From positions 33,596 through 97,595 of the forward strand of contig JARLJF010000145.1 of assembly GCA_031291335.1 (NCBI GenBank): DNA of 64,000 nucleotides, in the 5' to 3' direction. A model generated the notes under the pieces. It made no database searches and was not told the origin of the DNA. It saw nothing but the letters and a program-made list of their open reading frames with translations. Origin of the DNA: Pandoraea sp. GTDB lineage: Bacteria > Pseudomonadota > Gammaproteobacteria > Burkholderiales > Burkholderiaceae. Position 1 is the stretch's first letter. Each line of letters starts with the position of its first letter. Below are positions 58,220 through 64,000 of the stretch, in pieces. The translations under genes were made by a program, and so were the position numbers.

Positions 58220-59707
58220 ATGACGCTCGATCCCGAAGTCTGCTACAAGGCCGTGAGTGCCCGCGACCGGCGTTTTGACGGCTGGTTCTTCGTCGGCGTG
58301 TCGTCCACCGGCATCTACTGCCGGCCAGTCTGCAACGTGCGCACGCCACGCTTCGAAAACTGCTCGTTCTACGGCAGCGCCGCCGCCGCCGAGAAGGCAG
58401 GCTTTCGTCCTTGCCTGAAGTGTCGCCCCGAACTCGCCCCCGGCGGCGCGCGTTTCGACGCCACCCGCGAACTCGCTGACGCCGCGGCCGCCATGATCGA
58501 CGAAGGCTTCCTCAACTGCGCCGGGCTCCCGGCGCTCGCCGCCCGCATCGGCATCACCGAGCGCCATCTGCGCCGCATTTTTGCCGACGAATTCGGTGTC
58601 TCGCCCGTCGAATACGCGCAGACGCAACGACTGCTGCTCGCCAAGCGCCTGCTCACCGACACGGCCCTACCGGTCACCGAGGTCGCTCTCGCCTCCGGCT
58701 TCGGCAGCGTTCGACGCTTCAACGGCCTGTTCAAGACCCGTTACGGCTTCGCCCCCGGCCGACTGCGCCTGAATGCTCGCCACGCCGCCCTGCCCGACGG
58801 CGATCTCGTATTCCAGCTCGCCTACCGCCCGCCCTTCGCCTGGCACGCGCTCCTCGACTTCCTGGGCGACCGGGCGATTGAAGGCGTCGAACAACGCGAG
58901 GGCGACGTCTACACGCGAACGCTGAGCATCGAGCGGCAAGATGGGCGAACCGTCGCCGGATGGTGCCGCATCACGCCGCTACCGGATCGCCACGCGTTAC
59001 AGGTCACGCTCCCCCCCGCGCTGGCTGGCAGCGTGCCCCAGGTGCTGGGCAAGCTTCGCCATCTGTTCGATCTCGGCGCCCGTCCGGACGTCATCGACGC
59101 GCATCTCGGCTCACTCGCCACGGCTACACCGGGCCTGCGCGTGCCGGGTGCCGTCGACGGCTTCGAGATCGCCGTGCGCGCCGTCGTCGGCCAGCAGATC
59201 ACCGTCAAGGGCGCGAGACGCCTGCTCGGCCGCCTCGCGCAGCGCTTCGGCACGCCGCTGCCTGCGCCGGTGCACGGGTTGACGCACACGTTCCCCAGCG
59301 CCGCGCAATTGCTCGCCGTGCCGGCCGAGTCGTTGGGCGAAGCCGGTATCATTCGGAGTCGAATCGCCGCCATTCACGGGGTCGCACAGGCGATCGTCGA
59401 TGGCCGCCTGCGGCTTGATCCACTAGCGCCGCTGGAGGCGACCGTAGAGGCGCTGCTCGCGATCAAGGGCATTGGTCCCTGGACGGCGCAGTACATTGCC
59501 ATGCGTGCCCTTGGCTCGCCCGATGCCATGCCCGTTGACGATCTGGTGCTACGTCAGGCGCTGGGGGCAGCCAGCGGAAGTGCCGTCGCCGCGCGTGCGG
59601 CCCAATGGGCGCCGTGGCGCGCTTACGCCGCGCTGCACATCTGGCGAGCGGCGTCGCAAGGACCGGCAGGCCAGCCGGTCGAGACTTTGCAGGAGGTGTG
59701 TGCATGA
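58220..59707 (+). CDS. Ada-AraC-AlkA fusion: alkylation-damage regulator / 3-methyladenine glycosylase
   Basis: 495 residues in three parts. Residues 1-75 are the Ada zinc domain with Cys34, 38, 65 and 68 (YCRPVC and RPCLKC), where the first would take methyl groups from DNA phosphotriesters. Residues 80-190 are an AraC helix-turn-helix pair (LPALAARIGITERHLRRIFA, PVTEVALASGFGSVRRF). Residues 200-495 are AlkA: HhH LLAIKGIGPWTAQYIAMRAL and the catalytic Asp region MPVDDLVL. It could sense methylation, activate repair genes and excise bases. Its stop overlaps the ogt start by four bases (ATGA). Confidence 0.92.
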   Translation: MTLDPEVCYKAVSARDRRFDGWFFVGVSSTGIYCRPVCNVRTPRFENCSFYGSAAAAEKAGFRPCLKCRPELAPGGARFDATRELADAAAAMIDEGFLNCAGLPALAARIGITERHLRRIFADEFGVSPVEYAQTQRLLLAKRLLTDTALPVTEVALASGFGSVRRFNGLFKTRYGFAPGRLRLNARHAALPDGDLVFQLAYRPPFAWHALLDFLGDRAIEGVEQREGDVYTRTLSIERQDGRTVAGWCRITPLPDRHALQVTLPPALAGSVPQVLGKLRHLFDLGARPDVIDAHLGSLATATPGLRVPGAVDGFEIAVRAVVGQQITVKGARRLLGRLAQRFGTPLPAPVHGLTHTFPSAAQLLAVPAESLGEAGIIRSRIAAIHGVAQAIVDGRLRLDPLAPLEATVEALLAIKGIGPWTAQYIAMRALGSPDAMPVDDLVLRQALGAASGSAVAARAAQWAPWRAYAALHIWRAASQGPAGQPVETLQEVCA

Positions 59708-60279
59708 TCCGTTACGAAGCGTATTACGACAGCCCGCTGGGCGAGATGCTGCTCGTCGCAAACGGCGACGCGCTCACCGGCGTGTATTTCTCGCATCAGA
59801 AGTACTTTCCGCAAGAGGGGGACGTGCGTCGCGATGGCGACGACATTGCCGTCCTTAACGACGCAAAGCGTCAACTCGACGAGTATTTTCACGAAGGACG
59901 ACGTACGTTCGAGTTAGCGCTAGCCCCCGAAGGCACGCCGTTTCAGCAAAGCGTCTGGGCAGAGCTGCGCCGCATTCCTTTCGGCGAAACACGCAGTTAT
60001 GGCGACCTCGCCCACGCGCTGGGTGACGCGAACAAGTCGCGCGCGGTCGGCGCCGCCAACGGGCGGAATCCGATAACGATCATCGTCCCGTGCCACCGCG
60101 TGATTGGCGCAGACGGCACCCTCACCGGCTATGCCAGCGGTGTCGAGCGCAAGCTCGCGTTGCTCTCGCTCGAAGGCGCTGCGCTGGCCTCGGCCACGGG
60201 AACGGGAGTGGAGGCAGGCATCGGGGCGACGCGTCGCACGCGACTGTCCGCACCGGCCAATCTCGCGTTCGATTTCTGA
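59704..60279 (+). CDS. ogt: Methylated-DNA-[protein]-cysteine S-methyltransferase
   Basis: Suicide repair of O6-alkylguanine. The acceptor Cys130 is in ITIIVPCHRVIGADGTLTGY, preceded by VGAANGRNPI, and the DNA-binding helix region is GETRSYGDLAHALGD. 191 residues including about 28 C-terminal residues beyond the fold. AGGAGG lies 4-10 bases before the ATG, and the start is coupled to the fusion gene upstream, so all four alkylation-repair activities are produced together. Confidence 0.95.
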   Translation: MIRYEAYYDSPLGEMLLVANGDALTGVYFSHQKYFPQEGDVRRDGDDIAVLNDAKRQLDEYFHEGRRTFELALAPEGTPFQQSVWAELRRIPFGETRSYGDLAHALGDANKSRAVGAANGRNPITIIVPCHRVIGADGTLTGYASGVERKLALLSLEGAALASATGTGVEAGIGATRRTRLSAPANLAFDF

Positions 60280-60332
60280 CGGCATTCGCCTGCTGACGCA
60301 GTGACGTCGCCCGGGCGCAATACCCCGGGTCG

Positions 60333-60365
60333 ACGCGATTGATGAGTGCGTCCCATCAATCGCGT
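60333..60365. repeat. 12-bp inverted repeat between ogt and the DUF2863 gene
   Basis: ACGCGATTGATG/CATCAATCGCGT, perfect, 9-base loop, no T-run. It ends 13 bases before a TACAAT at 60378-60383 that could be the -10 of the following gene. Confidence 0.6.
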
Positions 60366-60415
60366 TCACGCATGCCGTACAATCGTGAGTTCATGTATTT
60401 CTGCTTTGCACGACT

Positions 60416-61594
60416 ATGCGCTCACGCACCGCCAAACGACTGACTCCCGACGCCGAAAAACTGGTCGGCCACGCGCTTGCGCTCGCCGCCTCCGGTAGCC
60501 GTATCGAAGACCGTTTCTGGGAGGCCCAGCTCGACACGTTGCTCACGCGCGTGCTGCGCACCGGCAACCAGCCGGCCATCGACGCGGCGCTCGATCACCT
60601 TCAGGCCAATCACAGCGAGGCCTATGGCGCGCTGGCCGACCTGATCGAATCGCAAAGCGAATCCGCCGAACCCGAGGCCGAAGATCAGGTGTGGGACGGT
60701 CTGCTCGTCGCCATCCCGATCCTGGCCTGGACGCGTTACGCGATCCCCTCCGGTCCGGTGAAGAACGACGCGCTCATGCCCGTTCGCGCGCATCTGCACG
60801 CCCATGTGCTGGCCGAATCCGCACGCGTGGCGATCTCGCCGTATCTGTACAGCATCGACCAACTGCCGCGCACGCATTGCGAATCGTGGAAAGTCACGCA
60901 GCAACTCGTGCGTGCCGCGGTCGACAGCGCAGAAGTCAAACAGCCCGGCACCGACCTGCCGGAGACGGCCCCGATTCTGGCCGATCCGCGCTTTTTGCTG
61001 GCGGCCGTCACGGTGCCCAAGGGCGCACCGATGTTCCGCTGGCAGGAAGACGGCGCACGTCACGCGGAGCGCGGCCAATGCCAGGAGGCATGGTCGGCTC
61101 AAGGCGGGCCGAATCTGAATGCGTTGCTGCCGGGTTGCGAAATCGAGTGTCTGCTGCCCGACGCGTATTACGCCAGTTGCCGCGAGGCAGACGAGCGCAT
61201 CCGTCCGCACACGATCCGCACGGCATTGCGCTATCTCGAAGACGTACTGACGCTCACCCCGCCCGAGTTGCGCGCCGTCGTGGCCGGCTTCGGCGAACAG
61301 AACATCGATGAGTACCGCATCGGTTTCACGCAACGAGGCAGCAACGATGTCATCTATGGTGTCGTGTGGCCGCTGTACGGTCGCGAGAATGGCGAAGTCG
61401 AAGGCGGTACGCTTGACGAAGTCACCGACCTGCTCAAGTCCTGCGGCGTGACCGAGATTCGCAAGCATCCGGGCCGTTTCGATCCGGAGTATTGCGACGA
61501 TTGCGGCGTGCCGTTGTATCCGGACCCTGTGGGCGAAATTGTCCATGCGGAAATGCCGGAAGACGCCGAACCGAACCGTCCGCACTTCCACTGA
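60416..61594 (+). CDS. DUF2863-type conserved protein
   Basis: 392-residue soluble protein that I recognise only as a beta-proteobacterial conserved hypothetical (probably DUF2863). No signal peptide or membrane helix. The N-terminal 90 residues are helical (DAEKLVGHALALAASGSRIE). The middle contains SGPVKNDALMPVRAHLHAHV and EIECLLPDAYYASCREADER. The C-terminus has a CDDCGVPLYPDPVGEIVHAE motif, like half of a zinc ribbon. Function unknown. Alternative starts are not obvious, and a -10-like TACAAT is 33 bases upstream. Confidence 0.75.
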   Translation: MRSRTAKRLTPDAEKLVGHALALAASGSRIEDRFWEAQLDTLLTRVLRTGNQPAIDAALDHLQANHSEAYGALADLIESQSESAEPEAEDQVWDGLLVAIPILAWTRYAIPSGPVKNDALMPVRAHLHAHVLAESARVAISPYLYSIDQLPRTHCESWKVTQQLVRAAVDSAEVKQPGTDLPETAPILADPRFLLAAVTVPKGAPMFRWQEDGARHAERGQCQEAWSAQGGPNLNALLPGCEIECLLPDAYYASCREADERIRPHTIRTALRYLEDVLTLTPPELRAVVAGFGEQNIDEYRIGFTQRGSNDVIYGVVWPLYGRENGEVEGGTLDEVTDLLKSCGVTEIRKHPGRFDPEYCDDCGVPLYPDPVGEIVHAEMPEDAEPNRPHFH

Positions 61595-61641
61595 TCGCCA
61601 GCGCGCCGCACTGACGCGCATCGACAGTAAGAAGACGATGA

Positions 61642-61678
61642 AAAAATGGCCGTGCGTTATCAGCGCACGGCCATTTTT
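61642..61678. terminator. Bidirectional terminator between the DUF2863 gene and trmB
   Basis: TGGCCGTGCG/CGCACGGCCA, 10 pairs, 7-base loop, with AAAAA on one side and TTTTT on the other. Convergent genes. Confidence 0.9.
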
Positions 61679-61707
61679 CTTGATGTGAAGCGCCGGGCTA
61701 TTACCGT

Positions 61708-62421
61708 TTAGCCCGATAACGCTGACGGCAGCGAAACCGGCGGCAATGTCACGACGCACCGATGCAACCCGTGCCCCGACGCCAGATACTTGCGCTCGAA
61801 CGGCGTGATGGGCGCAACGCTCGCCGCTTCCGGCGACCACGCTTCGACCACCGGACGCACTCCACTGAGCCACTCGACAGCGAGCGCGAATTCGTCGACG
61901 TAGATATCCCAGTTGCTTCGGCACTCCAGCACACCCCCGAGCGCCACTACCGTCGGGAACACGGCATGCGCATGCCAGCGTCGCGCAAGCTGACCGATCT
62001 TCGGCCACGGATTCGGATAGAGGATGTAGTGACGCGCCGGGCGAATGCCAGCGTCGAACAGTTGTCGCCAGAAGTCCACGAGATCCGCGCGCACCCACAC
62101 GAAGTTCTCGGGCCACACACCGTCCCACCAATCTTTGCCGCGTACGATGCGGCTCTCTGATTGATCGATACCGATGACGAAGTGATCGGGAAATTGTGTC
62201 GCCAGTCGCAAGGTGCTTTCACCGACGCCGCATCCCGCATCGATGATCAACGGCGCAGCGCCGGCGGCGCGCCATGCGGCGATGGCGGCATCGAACGCGG
62301 CCGCGCTGTAGGCAGCCAGCGGCTTGCGAAATACCGCGTCGCGATGACGGTTCACGAGATCCGCCAGTTTGTCGTGCGGGCCGGTTTGAGCACTGTCGAC
62401 AGTGCGTGAATTTGCGAACAT
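61708..62421 (-). CDS. trmB: tRNA (guanine-N7-)-methyltransferase-like protein
   Basis: Class I SAM methyltransferase. The SAM loop is PLIIDAGCGVGESTLRLATQ, followed by HFVIGIDQSESRIVRGK and the TrmB-type YILYPNPWPKIGQLARRWH (compare the usual FPDPWPKKRHhkRR). The C-terminal EAASVAPITPFERKYLASGH ends with the TrmB TxFExK motif. 237 residues. The Pro-Asn instead of Pro-Asp in the PDPWPK motif is unusual. Start ATG 62421: the RNA before it is GUUUUUCUUUUUUCGC without a Shine-Dalgarno. The frame is open upstream to 62505. Confidence 0.8.
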   Translation of the reverse strand: MFANSRTVDSAQTGPHDKLADLVNRHRDAVFRKPLAAYSAAAFDAAIAAWRAAGAAPLIIDAGCGVGESTLRLATQFPDHFVIGIDQSESRIVRGKDWWDGVWPENFVWVRADLVDFWRQLFDAGIRPARHYILYPNPWPKIGQLARRWHAHAVFPTVVALGGVLECRSNWDIYVDEFALAVEWLSGVRPVVEAWSPEAASVAPITPFERKYLASGHGLHRCVVTLPPVSLPSALSG

Positions 62422-62517
62422 GCGAAAAAAGAAAAACGCGGGACGTATCAGCGTATGGACGTATCCACTTATCGGGCACAGGAAGCGCGATACCTGAACA
62501 CGCATCGCACGAATCGC

Positions 62518-62740
62518 TTGAAAAACCCCGAAATGCGCCGTTATTTGAGCGATTGCGCTGCCGCAGCAGATGACACAATGCGCCCCCTACCATCGCCGGA
62601 CAGTTGCTGTACCTGCGAAATGCGCGAAGACATTGCCGCATCGGCGCGTCAGTCAGGCACGCATTGTAGCGCGCTGTAACTTTCGTGACGCGCTGCATGA
62701 CGAGGGCTGGCTTACCGGGCGGCCGTCAGCCGCTTTTTTT
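62518..62740 (+). ncRNA. Candidate small RNA between trmB and the following gene
   Basis: A plus-strand promoter candidate (TTGAAA 62518-62523, 17-base spacer, TTATTT 62541-62546) is followed about 190 bases later by an intrinsic terminator (GCGGC/GCCGC stem 62719-62733, seven Ts to 62740). No plausible coding sequence lies between. The neighbouring gene trmB is on the other strand, so this terminator has no other transcript to stop. Confidence 0.35.
62719..62740 (+). terminator. Intrinsic terminator without an upstream gene
   Basis: GCGGC-CGTCA-GCCGC followed by TTTTTTT on the plus strand. Confidence 0.55.
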
Positions 62741-62956
62741 CGGTTAAGATGGGAGTCGCTTTGCCGTCGATTTTCAAAATGCGGCCAAGCCTCTTCGCGA
62801 GCGGCGCGTGCCAACAACTCACACGATGAGTCATCGCATGCCCGCATTGCTCTGCAATGCTCAGGGTCTGTTCGCGTTAATGCCAGGCGCCCCCAAAAGG
62901 TACGAGGCCGGAATTAACGCGAGCAGATCCTTACGCCCCCGAGAATACGTCACAGA

Positions 62957-63613
62957 ATGTCGAATCGATTTTTTCAACGCGCCGCAGGCGTCGTGTTGCG
63001 AGCCGTGCGCCAGGTCGCAGGTATCGCCGCCGTCGCCGCGCCGCTCTGTCTGTCGGCCTTCACTGCGCCCGCACAGGCCTTCACCCTCGAACAGCATCGC
63101 GCGCTGGTCGAGCAGCTTATCAACACGCGCCACGCCGATCCGCTCGTGGCCGATTGCGCCGCGCACGCCAGTTTCGTCGTTGCCACGTTGCCCGGCTACG
63201 AGAGTGTCGAGTATGGCGACACCGCCCTCGATCCGGAACATGCCAAGGTCGCGCCGTGGTCCGGTCCGTTCGACGATCGCAAGCAACGCGTTGACGTCAC
63301 GCAGATGGTTGAACTCGACGGCGTCGGCAAACGCACCAACGGTCAGACGGACAACATCCACATTCGGTGTGGCTACGCCGATGGCCGCATGATGGGCTTC
63401 GATTTCACGTCGCCGCTGCCGCAGGTCGAGCAACCCGTGAAGCGGGCCGCGCGCAGCAATACGCGCGGCAAGGCGTCTCACGCGACGGCGAAGTCGGGTA
63501 AGCACAGCACCACGACCAAATCATCCGGCGGAAAGTCTTCGGCGAAGTCGTCATCGGCCAAGTCGAACAGCAGCACCACCAAAAAGAGCACGACGAAGAA
63601 GACGAACAACTGA
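62957..63613 (+). CDS. Secreted protein with Lys/Ser/Thr-rich C-terminal tail
   Basis: 218 residues, not recognised. Probable signal peptide (VRQVAGIAAVAAPLCLSAFT, cleavage near APAQA-FT). A compact domain of about 105 residues follows (LEQHRALVEQLINTRHADPL, DCAAHASFVVATLPGYESVE, IHIRCGYADGRMMGFDFTSP) with two cysteines that could form a disulfide. From about residue 155 the sequence is low-complexity Lys/Ser/Thr (for example SGGKSSAKSSSAKSNSSTTK), strongly basic. Periplasmic or secreted location is inferred. The tail could bind DNA, LPS or other polyanions. Confidence 0.7.
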   Translation: MSNRFFQRAAGVVLRAVRQVAGIAAVAAPLCLSAFTAPAQAFTLEQHRALVEQLINTRHADPLVADCAAHASFVVATLPGYESVEYGDTALDPEHAKVAPWSGPFDDRKQRVDVTQMVELDGVGKRTNGQTDNIHIRCGYADGRMMGFDFTSPLPQVEQPVKRAARSNTRGKASHATAKSGKHSTTTKSSGGKSSAKSSSAKSNSSTTKKSTTKKTNN

Positions 63614-63641
63614 TCGCCGCAACGCGATCCGGTGCGCGAAT

Positions 63642-63670
63642 AAAGCACGACGCATTGCGCGTCGTGCTTT
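63642..63670. terminator. Bidirectional terminator before the M14 peptidase gene
   Basis: AAAGCACGACGC/GCGTCGTGCTTT, 12 perfect pairs, 5-base loop, between convergent genes. Confidence 0.75.
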
Positions 63671-63712
63671 GTTACGTCCCTACATGTCCGCAGGCACTCA
63701 GCGCTTTAGCGC

Positions 63713-64000
63713 TCAGGCATTGTCCGCCTGCATCTGCGACCAGATCGCCGCGAGCATCGATGCACCCAGCGCCGCACTTCGCGCACCGCTCCAGCCAACT
63801 TGCGCATCGGGACGATTCGCGTTGTCCTTGAACGGCATTTCCAACGTGAGCGACAAGCAGCCGAAACGGTGAGCAATCCACTTCGAGGCGAGCTTGAGCG
63901 ACTCCGGACCGTGCTTGCCCGGCGGATAACCAAACTTGTCCTGAAAGTCGAGACTCGCGGCTTTCAGGCGCTCTCCGAACGCCTTCTCGCGTGCGAGAAC
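63713..64000 (-). CDS. M14-family zinc carboxypeptidase, C-terminal part
   Basis: Last 95 codons of a gene that enters from the right edge. The reading frame is open to the edge and ends TGA at 63715-63713. HRFGCLSLTLEMPFKDNANR holds the TLEMPFKD segment, whose Glu is the catalytic base of bacterial cytosolic carboxypeptidase-like (Nna1/CCP type) M14 enzymes. It is followed by VGWSGARSAALGASMLAAIW. The zinc-binding HxxE part is outside the window. Substrate unknown. Confidence 0.75.
   Translation of the reverse strand, partial: VLAREKAFGERLKAASLDFQDKFGYPPGKHGPESLKLASKWIAHRFGCLSLTLEMPFKDNANRPDAQVGWSGARSAALGASMLAAIWSQMQADNA

Overview
The window is a dense, high-GC stretch of a betaproteobacterial chromosome. 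Gene content and order (cysS-alkA-accA-tilS-lysC; sdhCDAB-sdhE-gltA-leuC-leuD-leuB-asd-fimV-truA-trpF-trpB-methyltransferase-trpA-accD-folC-SPOR-cvpA-purF-metZ) are those of the Burkholderiaceae. From memory, Burkholderia carries the cysS-lysC block on chromosome 1 and the leu/trp/gltA block on chromosome 2. Finding both within 64 kb fits a single-chromosome relative, and I favour Pandoraea. That name is inference, not proof. I found no rRNA, intact tRNA, transposase, phage gene or CRISPR array.

Layout. (1) 1-6.1 kb, minus strand: lysC (cut by the window edge), tilS, accA, an AlkA-type glycosylase with a histone-H1-like tail, and cysS. (2) 6.3-14 kb: a TPR lipoprotein-like or secreted protein, a periplasmic and a cytosolic cyclophilin, lpxH, cysE, trmJ, suhB (with an 11-bp tandem repeat in its leader) and gltX. 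(3) 14-20 kb: a sulfonate-sulfur operon ssuE-D-C-B-mop that has no ssuA, a divergent AraC-type regulator, csaA and an atypical peptide deformylase. (4) 20.6-25.3 kb: a phosphoethanolamine transferase, an MFS exporter and a succinate-semialdehyde dehydrogenase. (5) 25.4-48 kb, all minus strand: hisC, metZ, purF, cvpA, a SPOR protein, folC, accD, trpA, an orphan DNA methyltransferase, trpB, trpF, truA, fimV, asd, leuB, leuD, an entericidin, leuC and gltA. (6) 48-58 kb: sdhE and sdhBADC, a GntR/UTRA regulator divergent from mdh, an MliC-like secreted protein and acnA. With gltA these cover citrate synthase, aconitase, succinate dehydrogenase and malate dehydrogenase. (7) 58-64 kb: an Ada-AlkA fusion translationally coupled to ogt, a DUF2863-type protein, trmB, a secreted protein with a Lys/Ser/Thr tail, and the end of an M14 carboxypeptidase.

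The most notable regulatory element is between purF and metZ. The minus-strand leader of metZ can form an H-type pseudoknot with the conserved pieces of the SAM-II riboswitch (GAUUUG in the P1 loop, GCUUGC, and a downstream GCUAAAG), but with an extra GGGG/CCCC hairpin inserted. It is followed at once by an intrinsic terminator a few bases before the metZ start. Other elements of interest are the 11-bp helical-turn repeats before suhB, an 18-bp tandem operator-like repeat before leuC, a perfect 20-bp palindrome abutting a near-consensus mdh promoter, a string of hairpins after gltA, and a candidate small RNA upstream of trmB.
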